Assembly: GCA_958450325.1 (NCBI GenBank)
Contig: OY288257.1
Span: forward strand, 57,117,938 to 57,181,937
Source: Agrostemma githago
Lineage: Eukaryota > Streptophyta > Magnoliopsida > Caryophyllales > Caryophyllaceae
Length of the DNA: 64,000 nucleotides
Direction of reading: 5' to 3'
In this document: in pieces, positions 34,164 to 44,861 of the stretch
Layout: each line of letters starts with the position of its first letter
Numbering within the stretch: the stretch's first letter is position 1
Notes under the pieces: model-generated
What the model was told of the DNA's origin: nothing
What the model saw: only the letters and a program-made list of their open reading frames with translations
The model's database searches: none
Translations under genes and position numbers: made by a program

Positions 34164-36795
34164 TGTAGACACCCGCATTTTGACCGTCAGGTGTCTATGG
34201 CAGTTTCCAAAAAACACCCGATGATGATCGGACGCTAACATGCTTCTATGCGCTCGGATACGGGCTCAAATCCATTAATCGCTGGCTAACACACTTACAA
34301 AGTACAAATCTCGCCAAACGGACCTCAAATCCAGGCCCAGTGGATCATTCCGAGTCAAACAAGACTAATTTGGGCCGAAACCGTCACCGGAATTAAAACC
34401 GACTTTTCACGATTGGGCCAACCCCGGTCAAAGTCGTTTCCGAGACACACAAAACAACCCATCAATCATCAAAAGTCCAAGTCAAACACAAAACCCATTA
34501 AAGTCAAGGTCACGGTCCAAAGTCAACGGACCTGCGCGATCCAGTTGGGCCACTCGATCGAGTGACCCACCCACTCGATCGAGTGGGCTTGTTTCAAGCC
34601 CGAAGGCTGGCATCACGGGCCACTCGACCGAGTTGGCTCTCTACTCGGTCGAGTAACCCTAAACCGGGTGCCCTAGTTTTTTCTATATAAACAACCTCCA
34701 TGCACAACTTTACACATCTTCTTTACAACCCTAATACACCCTAGAGCAATCATACACACCCTACATCCTTACCAACCCTAATAAAAAACCTAGTAATCCT
34801 ACACTAGCAAGAAAACCCTAAACCTAGTTTTAGGAAATCAATCCCGAGCCACCATAACTTAATCTACATAAAACCTCGAAGTCTCTTGTGTTGAAGCCAC
34901 GGTTACGAGTCCGCACCGAGACAAGAACATGTAGGTTGAGGGTGTCAAAACCCTCTTTTCTTCTCCCTCTCTTCTCGTCGTCCGTCCGCCTCTTCTCCAT
35001 CTTTTTTTCGTTTTTTTATCTTGTTCTTCGCATTCATAATATCGATAACACTACTAATATCAAAACATTAAAATATTTATCGATTTGTGTCAAATAAGAA
35101 GGATACCGGGATAAGGAAAACCGCATATACAAGTGTACTGCACACGCGTCGTCGGTCGCTTATCCCGGTACCCCGATTATTTGATTATTGAGATAAATCA
35201 ACTTAAACAACAATTCGTTATTATTTCTCGTCATCATCATAATTTTGCATCCATCAATTTCTTAAAAAAAATAGATTTTAATAAGGGTCGAAACCCGTTG
35301 ACACGGATCCGACATCACAATCCCTAGGGATTTATTTCGATGTCGGAAAAGTCGAGGGAATCAAGTCCCTTTTTTTATTTATTCGAGTAAAGCGTCGATC
35401 TTAGATTCGATACCAATTCCATAATTGGATATCGAATCTAACGATCAAGTCACATAAATTAATTAACGTGATTCGTTCATATCACGATAATTAATTTAAA
35501 AACGACTAAAATCAATTTATCTTTTTTATATTTCACTCTAATATCCCATATCGATTCAATAATCGAATATGGGATACAATGAGTACTCAAATTTAGAATC
35601 GGGTATAAATTCAACAATATTTATATTCGGTTCAACAAAATTCGCGATTTATAAGAAAACCAAGTCGAACATAAGTTATGCAATATTTATGTCCGATTCG
35701 GTAAAAGCGTCGAATTATCAAAAATCAAAAGCAATTTCAAAATCAACAATTAAATTGCAAACGAACCAAGTTCGTACAGGTGCCACTCGACCGAGTGCCT
35801 TAGTCACTCGATCGAGTGACACCCTAAAATCGAGTCAGAATGCTAATTATGACCACCACTCGATCGAGTCTCACAGTGACTCGGTCGAGTGGCCATGTAC
35901 TCGACCGAGTTGGTCAATAACTCGGCCGAGTACGGTCATAAACGCAAAACAGAAATCCTTTTTAAAAAAGGTCTACTCGATCGAGTCTATTGACCACTCG
36001 ATCGAGTGACCACATAATGACTAAAACGCGAGTCGTACATTCTTCTATTTTTTTTAAAACTCGATAGTATTTTGCGATTTAGGTCAACACGTGCTTAATC
36101 ACGTGTATACTATCTTTTCAAACCATGCATCTCATATTTACATCTCGTTTACATCATTCAATTCGATTCATCGTTTGCACAAACCGTTATTATTCGTTAT
36201 ATCATTGCATCGTTTACTAACGCGTTTGTTATTTCTATTGTCAATTTAATTATTGTTCTTTTATTGTACTAAATGAACCCACATGCTAAAATCCCACTTT
36301 GACGTAGAATTAATTGCATTAAATTGACTTAAAAACCCTTTTCAAATTCCATTCACATGTTTAGGGAAAATAAATCTTTGCGCGTATTGTAAGTCATTCG
36401 AATTCTTAGTAGAGGCCGCTAATGTGCGGGCGGGGTTGGGTGTCCTTTGTGGGCTTCCCAACACGTACCCTCACCCATTACTCAGAACCTCGGTTTCCGG
36501 ATGCCCGAAACCGTTGGCGCACGAGAGTCATTCAATACACGATATCCGATAATATCGGTATCGGTATCAAATGCAAAGGGACGAGCCCAATAAACTCTGA
36601 CATCGGAAATGGACCGTATTTTGTATACGGATCACTACGACATAGAGTGGGCTCGAACGGTTCCGAATAACCACAAAATTCGGTGGCGACTCCACATAGA
36701 CCTAAATTTCAATTCGATCCTTCTCATATGGAGATTCATTCGCCTCCCCAAACCCGCGCGTGGCCGCGTCGGGGTGGACCTATGTCATGTCCACA
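34164..36795 (+). repeat. Element 2 3' LTR (2632 bp)
   Basis: Nearly identical to the 5' LTR. Palindrome cores start at 34552, 34573, 34622 and 34643, with TATA at 34684; leader cores at 35785, 35806, 35858, 35879, 35899, 35920, 35975 and 35996. Differences from the 5' LTR include a short insertion near 34781-34792 and loss of about 27 bases near 36380. Confidence 0.95.
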
Positions 36796-39204
36796 CAAAT
36801 GCGGTTCTCTCTTTTTTGAACTCCGGTCACATTTTGAAAGAATGGAACGAGACTCATATTATTCTTATTCCAAAGGTTGAAAATCCTGAATTTATTAGCC
36901 AATTTCGTCCTATCAGCCTCTGCAACGTTATTTACAGGACTGCCTCAAAGTGCATTGCTTTTCGACTTCGGTCAGTTATCCACAAATTGATCGCCAACTC
37001 TCAGAATGCTTTTATTCCAGAACGTTCAATTGCTGATAGTGGTCTTCTTGCTCATGAAATTTTATCTTATATAAATCAACGAAGACGTGGTACGAAATGC
37101 TTCGGTGCTATTAAGCTTGATATGAATAAGGCTTTTGACAGAGTCTCCTGGCCTTTCCTTTTCTATATTCTTGAACGTTTTGGGTTTCCACCTCGTTGCA
37201 TTGATCTAATCAAATCCTGCGTGTCAACTATCTCACTTAAGGTAATCCATAATGGCTCTCCATCTGATCATATTCTTCCAACTTGTGGCCTTCGTCAAGG
37301 TGACCCCATTTCTCCTTATCTTTTCTTGCTCTGCATGGAAGTTCTTTCTCTTCAACTTAGAAATGCGGAATCTTGTGGACTTATTGAAGGAATAAAGCTT
37401 TTCAAACATTGTCCTTCTGTCTCTCATCTTTTATATGCAGATGATTCTCTTATTTGCATCAAGGCCACTCCTTCTGGATTTGAGCATTTAAATAATATTC
37501 TGGTTGATTTTAGCCACTACTAAAGGCAAGTTATAAACCAAGAAAAATCATCTATAAAATTCAGCCCGAATACTCCTTATGATTTTAAATCTCATCTGAA
37601 GAATTTGCTTAATATCAGAAGTCAACAACAATTTGGTCTTTATTTAGGTGTCCCAGTCGACCTCGGAAGAAAGAAGAGCGTCAATTTTCAGTTTCTCCTT
37701 GATAGAATTTCTTCAAAGATATTGGGCTAGGCGCCTTCTTATTTCAACCAAGCATCTAAATTACTTCTTATAAACTCTATTCTTATGTCTTCTATATCCC
37801 ATGTAGCCTCTGTTTTGCCTCTGCCACAGCAACTCTGCACAAAGATTAACTATTTGGTTGATCTTTTTTGGTGGCGGAATTCTACAAAAAAAAAGAGCTC
37901 AACACTGGCTCCCTTAAAAAACTCTCCATCCTACTAAAGAAGAGGGCGGAATTGGCTTACGGAATGCAACGCTTGTAAGTCAATCTTTACTTGTTAAACA
38001 TTTATGGCATATTCACCATAGCCGCCACAGCCTTCTTGCTCAAGTTCTTTCCTGTAAATACTCGAAGGATCTTCCATTACCCTCATCAAAATCATCTTAC
38101 TCTGCTGCTTCGTTTGCCTGGAAAGGTATTGTGAGAACGATGCATTTAATAAATGAAGGTGTTGCTTGGAAATTTGGAAATGGCTCACTCATTACCATGC
38201 ACAAAGATAAATGGGTCAATAGTGAAATTCCTATTTTCCGTCAAAATTGTTCACCTAGCTCTATTTCTTTTCATATGGTGCTACGAGATGCTTCTCACTG
38301 GAACCAAACCATGGTTTTCAAGTACTTCAGCCCCTTTTGTGCCAAAAAAATTTGTGCCATTGAATTACCCCTTGAGCCTGTGGACGACTTCATTTACTGG
38401 AAATTTACGCCCGATGGTCATTATTCATCCAGATCTGGTTATAACTTCCTCCTGAATCAACAATATAAAAATGATGATGACTCAAGACTTTTACATTTCA
38501 ATTGGCGTCTTATTTGGAAGCTTCATTATAAACCCCAATTGAAGTTGTTCCTTTGGAAGTTGGTTCACAACATTCTTCCTACATCTGATCCCCTTCGTCT
38601 TCGTGGTTTTTCAGTTAACCGTACTTGTTTCCTCTGCAAAGAACATGATGAAACTTTGGCTCATCTATTCCGCGATTGTGACATTGCTAAACATATTTGG
38701 CTTAATGGGCCATTGAGAATTAAACCTCACTCCGAACCTCCTCTTTCGTTCCTTGATTGGTTCTATAATTTCTTTTCATACCTTATTACAGACTCAAGAA
38801 ATGAAGATATCAGAAGTGTTTTGTTTCCTCTTACCTTGCTTTCCATATGGAAGCACCGAAATAATGTTATTTTTAGAAATGCAGCATCTGACCCTTTGTC
38901 CATTATCTTAATCCTTAACACCTTGCAGACACAAGAACTTGAATTTCAAGATAAAAACATTCTGCTGCATAGACATTTCTCAAGAAAGGAAAGTTCCTTG
39001 GATCGCTTCAGTTGCTTATCAACCTCATTAGCTCATCCCCACTCCTTCACAAGCTCTGTCTCCACCTACAATCTCGGTGTTTCCTTTTATAAGAAATCGT
39101 CGCTCGGCTCTTATCAGATTTATCTCCATGGTTTGTTTTTTTCAGGTAAGTGTTTTGGCTTTAAGCCGGGCTATGTTTCATGTTTCCTCCTGTTGCCAAG
39201 ATGA
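36796..39204 (+). pseudogene. LINE copy A ORF2, RT and zinc-binding C terminus
   Basis: Continues the RT after Element 2: FRPISLCNVIYR, LDMNKAFDRVSW, GLRQGDPISPYLF and the catalytic YADD (near 37435). A stop at 37521-37523 is followed by a stretch with several stops (to about 38130). The final open part (38131-39204) holds the zf-RVT domain, with FLWKLVHNILPT and CFLCKEHDETLAHLFRDC. It matches copy B with only four residue differences in 357. It would act in target-primed reverse transcription. Confidence 0.88.
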
Positions 39205-39407
39205 AGCAATCTTTCATTGTCCTAGTCGGAAGTTGCAACTTCTTCTTCAAGCTGTATCTGCTTCTCCTTCGTTTATTCCAATAGAGTCGAAGTTTACTAT
39301 TTCATCACTTAGGTGTCTTCTCGTTTGTAATAAATCATGGTCTGTAATATATAGTCCTGTAACTTTTTCTTTAACTTAATATAATTATATATTGTTGCCA
39401 AAAAAAA

Positions 39408-40206
39408 GACATTATTACTACTTGGTTTTGTAACTTTGTTTTACCCTTCATTTCAAAGAGAATTCCCATTTGATTATTATATTTCTCACAGATGAATATA
39501 AGTGGGAAAATCTCTTTGGGATGGAGGAACTGAGGAAGTAGGGGACAGGGTAGACTTGACAAAACTGATATAATTCTAATAAATCAACCCGAACTCGACC
39601 CGACACCCGGACTAAAGATCTGAGTTTGACTCGTAACTGGAATTGACTCGAGCTAACCCTAAACTAACCTGACTATTATTATAGAAAACGAGTCGATATT
39701 CCTTAAAACGTTGAAAAAGAAAATCCGAAAATGACCCGAACACGAAATGATGCAACACGACCCAAAGTCAACCCAATTCTTATAACCCAAAAATAATCTA
39801 AACCGAACCCAACCGGTTGACCCGTTTGACAAGTGTAGGATAGGGAATTCATGGAGATCAAAAGGCCGGGAGTAGGGATGGCAACGGGTCGGGTCTGGGT
39901 CGGGTCCACCCGGACCCAGACCCGGACCCGAAGTTTCAATCCTAGACCCAGACCCGACCCGGACCCGAACGGGTCCAAAATTATAAGACCCATACCCGAA
40001 CCAGCCGGGTCCGGTTCTACCCGCGTGTCTGCCTTAATTATTACATTGTTGTATTATTCATTATTTCGATGGAAATTTCGTAGAAAAACACGAACTTAAT
40101 TTCCAAAAAATTTACGTAATGTCTTGAGTCATTCCTTACGCATAAATTTTTAAAAAAGTGTTTACAAACCACGCATAAAAATGATAAAAAAAAAAGTGTC
40201 TACAAG
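39408..40206. other. Flank of LINE copy A, duplicated at 53275-54074
   Basis: Starts with the right LINE target duplication (39408-39423). No gene. A GACCCG/CGGGTC-rich stretch at about 39872-40030 begins near GGGATGGCAACGGGTCGGG, a phrase common at ends of dispersed plant repeats; I cannot name the element. Confidence 0.6.
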
Positions 40207-42757
40207 TGTGGACATGACATAGGTCCACCCCGACGCGGTCACGCGCGGGTTGGGGGAGGCGAATGAATCTCCATATGAGAATGGATCGAATTGAAATTTA
40301 AATCGAAGTGGAGTCGCCACCGAACTTTGTGGGAGTTCGGGCCCGTTCGAACCCACTCTATGTCGTAGTGGGCCGTGTACAAAATACGGCTCATTTCCGA
40401 TGTCAGAGTTTATTGGGTTCGTCCCTTTGCATTTGATACCGATACCGACATTATCGGATATCGTGTATTGAATGACTCTCGTGCGCCGACGGTTTCGGAC
40501 ATCCAGAAATCGAGGTTCTGAGTAAGAGGTGAGGGTACGTGTTGGGAAGTTCACTAAGAACACCCAACCCCGCCCGCACTTAGCGGCCTCTACTAGGATA
40601 TCGAATGACTTTCTAATACGCGCGTTAGTAATTCGGTTAAATGATATGCAAACGTTGTTTTCCCTAAGCATGTGAGAAATTGAACGGGTTTCTAGGTCGA
40701 TTTAATGCAACTAATTCTAACGTCAAAGTTAAATTTAGCATGTGGGTTCATTTTAGTACAATAAAATAAACAAAATAAATCAACAAGAAAATAGCAAACT
40801 TGTTAGTGACGGTATAACGATAATAACGATTTGTGAATAATATAAAATAATATGGAATTATGTAAATAAGATGATGCATGATTTTGAAAAGCGATGTTTC
40901 ACGTGATAGATTAGACACGTGTTAACATAAGTCATAAAAAAGGTATTACCGAAACTAGAAGACGGTATAGGACTCACGGTTTTGACGTGATAAAGGGCCA
41001 CTCGACCGAGTCATTGGAGGACTCGACCGAGTGGACCTCTAGAAGAGCTTCTGTCCCGTTATTGATGAACTCGACCGAGTACGCTGCCACTCGATCGAGT
41101 CATTACGGGACTCGACCGAGTGGTGGTCAAAATATCATTCTGTCTCGGTTTTTTGGCATGCCACTCGACCGAGTGTGCTAGGCACTCGATCAAGTGCCCC
41201 CTATATGAACTAGGGTTCGTTTGCAATTTTGTTATCGATTTCGAAATTGCTTTTGATTTTGCTATTTCGATGATTCTGCCGAATCGGGCATAAATATTGT
41301 ATAATTTATGCTCGATTCGGATTTTGATAAATCGCTGATTGTGTGGAATCGGGCATAAATATTGTATAATTTATGCTCGATTCGCGTGTATGATACTCGT
41401 CGTATCCAACGTGCGATTATTGAATCGACATCAGATATTAGAGCGAGATAAAAAAAAAGTTGTTATAAGTCGTTTTAAATTAACCAAAACAATATAAATT
41501 CCCTCCGCGTTTATAGTGTCGTATTAATTCTTGTCGAATTAGATGACATCTATTTTAGCATCAACGAAAATCGTATTAGTTAATTTACTTGACTAAATCG
41601 TTTAGATTCGACATCCAACTATTGAGTTGGTATCGAATCTAATAGATTGATACTTTGCGATTATTAAAACGGACTCGACTTGAATAAAAATACGTGAATT
41701 AAAAAAAAGGGTTTTAGAAATCGAAGTATGCAATGTTGATGTTAACTCGCTTCAACAATCAAATATTCGGGGTGTCGGGATAAGCGACCGGCCGCGTCGG
41801 ATGAAACATCCTTGCATTCGTGGTTTCTTATCCTGTAATCCCTCCTATTCGACATGAATTAGCGAGTATTTTAATGTTTTATATTAACGATATTAACGAT
41901 ATTAGACACGACGATAAAATAAGAAAACGAAAGAAATCGACAACGACCGACGAACAAGACGACGACGACGCGAGGCGGAAGACGCGAGGAAGAGAAGGAG
42001 AAAAAGGGAAGGACGGGATTATTGCACCCTCAACCTACATGTTCTTGTTCTCGGACGGGACTCGTTAATTGTGGCTTGCACGTGAGTATCGAGATGTAGG
42101 CTAAGTTATGGTGGTTAGGGTTTTGATTACTAGATGCTAGGGTTAGGGTTTGCAAGTGTGAGATTAGGGTTTGATTAGGGTTTGCTTAGGGTGAAAAAAG
42201 ATTAAAAAAAAGATGATCAATTTGCATGCAAAGGGGGTGTTTATATAGGCATGGCCATGCAGCCCCGTCTAGGGTTACTCGACCGAGTAACTGGCTAACT
42301 CGTTCGAGTGGCCCAGGGCGACAGCCGTCGGGCTTGTTTAAAGGCCCACTCGATCGAATAGAGCTGACACTCGATCGAGTGGGTCAGCTGGAGTGCATGG
42401 GTCCGGTTTTTGGACCGTGGTTTGGGCTTTGTATTTGGGTTAGACTTTTGATGTCTATGTGGTTATTTTTATGTGTTTCGGAAACGGCTTTGACCGGGGT
42501 TGACCCAATCACCAAAAGTCGGTTTTATTTCCGGTGTCGGTTTTGACCCAAATTAGTCTTGTTTGATTGGAAACGACCCGCTGGGCCTGAATTTGAGGTT
42601 GGTTTTGTGAGATTTGTACTCCGTAAGTGCTTAAGCCAACAACTAATGGTTTTGAGCCCATATCCGAGCGCGTAGAAACACGTTTGCGTCCGATCATCAT
42701 CGAGTGTTTTTTGGAAACTGCTATAGACACCTGGCAATCAAAATGTGGGTGTCTACA
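40207..42757 (-). repeat. Minus-strand Tat LTR in duplication copy A (2551 bp)
   Basis: On the minus strand it starts TGTAGACACC (42757) and ends CATGTCCACA (40207). The polypurine tract lies at 42758-42770, so it is a 3' LTR. Promoter palindrome cores start at 42277, 42298, 42348 and 42369 with TATATAAA at 42240-42247. Leader cores start at 41000, 41021, 41069, 41089, 41110, 41163 and 41184; one copy present in copy B (54941) is deleted here. Two 40-base hairpins sit at 41280-41319 and 41346-41383. Confidence 0.93.
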
Positions 42758-42789
42758 GAGCCCCCACTCTGACTGAGGCTTGGACAGGG
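42758..42789 (-). other. Polypurine tract and stub of element interior, truncated
   Basis: Identical to 56649-56680 of Element 3, then unrelated sequence starts at 42790. The rest of this Tat element is missing. Confidence 0.88.
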
Positions 42790-43364
42790 GGCATATGATA
42801 AGGCTAGGATAGCTAGGGAGGTTGGGAGGGGGTATAAAATGGTTGGGTGGACTCGATTTGCGAAGAAGAGACACAAAGGGGGAGTAGGTGCCCGTCCCGG
42901 TCGGGATGATCGGTCCCGGTCGGGATGTCTCACCCATCCCGGTCGGGACGCTTCCTTCCCGGTCGGGACGGACCTCCAGTGAGCTCGAATTTGTGCACCC
43001 CCATCCCGATCGGGATGACTCCCTCCCGGTCGGGATGCCACGCCCGTCCCGGTCGGGACGCTTCTTCCCGGCCGGGATGGGTCTTCTTCAACTTCCACAA
43101 TCCCAAAAGCTTGCTCCAAGCTTCAAAAACCCGATCCTCGTGCTTACAACCCAAGCTCTATCATAGCCATTCTTCTCTAAGAAGCATTCTCACTTCATAC
43201 CTATCAAACAAACTCAAACTCGACATCAAACTCTCTCCCTCGCATCGCTCATCAATCAATCCAAATAACAAGAATTCACAAAAATCCAAAGCAATTACAA
43301 TAAAGAGATATATACAATGGGACGGTTCTTGTGGGACTCCGTCAAACCAAGGATGGTGCTCTCT
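42790..43364 (-). other. Non-coding 3' part of the Athila-like unit
   Basis: Holds the eight-copy palindrome array. Frames across the array encode only repetitive Arg-Pro-Gly-type peptides. A TATAAAA at 42832-42838 on the plus strand faces the array, but no gene follows it. Confidence 0.5.
42895..43077. repeat. Eight-copy array of palindrome TCCCGRYCGGGA
   Basis: Copies start at 42895, 42914, 42937, 42957, 43004, 43024, 43047 and 43066. Intervals 19, 23, 20, 47, 20, 23, 19. Spacers show that copies 1-4 and 5-8 are a direct duplication of about 110 bp. The last copy has the centre GGCC. Confidence 0.93.
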
Positions 43365-44861
43365 TCATTCTTTTTCAACAACCTCCAAACCGATTCCATC
43401 TCCATCAAGGGCACGTAGGAACAAGTCGAAGGCCCTAGAGAAGTCTTCAATCAAGCTCGTTATGTAACCAACCACATCCCAAGGCTCTTCATGACCTTGC
43501 CTAGACGTTCCCGGGGCATCCCGATCTTCCAAGTTCAACGGTTTGAACTTGTACTTGCGGTCTTTCGGGATATACCCAAACGTCCACCGGTCTTCATGTG
43601 GCTCCAAGGGAGGCTCATCCTTCTCCTTGCTTTTCAACTTGTCATCAAGCCCATGATTTGGGCACTCATCTTCCTCCAAATCGGAGTCATCATCCTCAAG
43701 TACATAAGAGTACTTCTTCAAGCTTTGTCCCGGATCTTTCCCTCGATCGATGTCTTCCGTGGCATGGATCACATTACACGTCTCGGTCATAGGCGAAGTG
43801 TTGCCTTGGAGGTCGAACACTAACTCTTCGTCGCCTAGTTGAAAGGTAATCCTACCCTTCTTCACATCGATCACGGCACCGGCGGTGTGTAAAAATGGGC
43901 GTCCAAGGATGATGGGAGTGTTATCATCCTCCGGCATGTCAACCATAATGACGTCGACCGGAATGAAGAACTTCCCTATTCGTACCGGCACATCCTCAAG
44001 CATTCCCAATGGTCGCTTAAGAGATTTATCGGCCATTTGGAGTGTAATGGACGTACATTTCAACTCCTTCATCCCGAGTCGGTAACAAATAGAGTAGGGA
44101 ATGATGCTCACACTCGCGCCCAAGTCACATAATGCATTCTTGATCATGAAATTGCCTATGGTGCAAGGGATCGAAAAACTACCCGGATCCTTCAACTTCG
44201 GAAGCGTGGAACCTTGAATAAGCTCGCTCACCACCCTCGTGAACGCTACGGTCTCTTCCTTGTCGACGGATCTCTTCCTAGCTAAGATTTCTCTCATAAA
44301 TCTTCCATATGCCGGGATTTGGGTAAGTAGTTCGGTAAACGGGACGCTAACATCCAATTTCTTCACGATGTTAAGGAACTTGTCATAGTGAGTGTCCACC
44401 TTGGTCTTCATTTGCCTAGATGGGAAAGGCAACTTGATTTGAACCTTGTTTTGCTCAATATGGGTGGACTCCTCACTTGGCACTTTCCCTTTACCCTTGT
44501 TTTTCTCTTGAAGTGGGGGAGGGTTGTCTTCTTGGGGTTTTTCAATTTCCCATAAAACTTGCTCCTCAATTGGATTTTCATAGCTTGCATCGTCTTGAGA
44601 GGGGGGTATGACTTCTTGTCTTGGTTCTTGCTCATTAGGGGAAAAAGGGGGTTCATAGGACGTACCACTCCTCGTAGTAATAGCATTTACATGCTCAAAT
44701 TTCGGTGTTTCGCCTTGAGGAGGTAGTTGCCCCTTTTGTCTTGTAGAGATCTCCGAAGCAAGTTGAGATATTTGGGTATCCATCGACTTCGCATGAGCAT
44801 CCCTTGCTAGGTTGTCCTTATGAACGTAAGCAAAGAACTCTTGTTGATTTCTTGCCATCTC
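43365..44861 (-). pseudogene. pro: Athila-like protease region
   Basis: In frame after gag, 497 codons from the ATG at 44858. The conserved ITTRSGTSY stretch lies near the N terminus. The retropepsin active site is NALCDLGASVSIIPYS, with Leu in place of the usual Thr/Ser in the D-T/S-G triad, as is common in Athila-type elements; the later ILGRPFLHTAGAVIDV is also conserved. The frame ends at 43365 with no RT after it. The C-terminal 110 residues, rich in Asp and Glu, resemble no domain I know. Confidence 0.8.

Larger units (their letters stand above)
21250..36795 (+). mobile_element. Element 2: near-complete Tat-lineage LTR retrotransposon, 15.5 kb
   Basis: Both LTRs, primer site, gag, pro, RT, two RNase H domains, integrase, antisense PMD gene and polypurine tract are present. 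It lies inside the RT region of LINE copy A; copy B gives the empty site (TTTACAAATGCGG). Flanks are AAAAT at 21245-21249 (with one extra A) and CAAAT at 36796-36800, consistent with a 5-bp duplication. The 5' terminus is mutated from TG to TA. Coding regions carry several stops and frameshifts. Confidence 0.95.
17675..39407 (+). mobile_element. L1-like LINE, copy A, interrupted by Element 2
   Basis: Full-length non-LTR retrotransposon, about 6.2 kb once Element 2 is set aside. A pyrimidine-rich 5' region (17675-18105) is followed by ORF1, ORF2 and a short 3' end (TTGTTGCC then eight A, 39400-39407). It has a perfect 16-bp target duplication. ORF1 and ORF2 overlap by ATGA. Both ORFs carry stops and frameshifts, almost all of them shared with copy B, so the element was dead before it was duplicated. 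Element 2 lies inside the RT domain. Confidence 0.93.
18346..42789 (+). repeat. Segmental duplication, copy A (contains later insertion of Element 2)
   Basis: Once 21250-36800 is left out, this stretch matches 47765-56680 in order and orientation: LINE, flank, minus-strand LTR and about 32 bp of element interior. The left limit at 18346 is where the Athila-like LTR cuts copy B, so the real duplication may have begun further left. The right limit is a sharp break after TTGGACAGGG. Confidence 0.92.

Noticed and set aside
39851..40099. 82-codon frame in the GACCCG-rich flank
   Set aside because: Simple-sequence translation within a dispersed repeat; the same frame in copy B comes from the segmental duplication.
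40190..40206. GTGTCTACA just outside the minus-strand LTR, resembling an inverted LTR start
   Set aside because: Only nine bases match and no further LTR sequence follows on the A-rich side; treated as coincidence.
42895..43077. Evenly spaced repeats resembling a CRISPR array
   Set aside because: Units are 12-bp palindromes with 7-11 bp spacers and a 110-bp duplication in plant DNA; no cas genes. Not CRISPR.
42888..43467. Overlapping plus- and minus-strand frames across the palindrome array
   Set aside because: Open only because the repeat lacks stops; the peptides are simple repeats of Arg, Pro, Gly and Ser.
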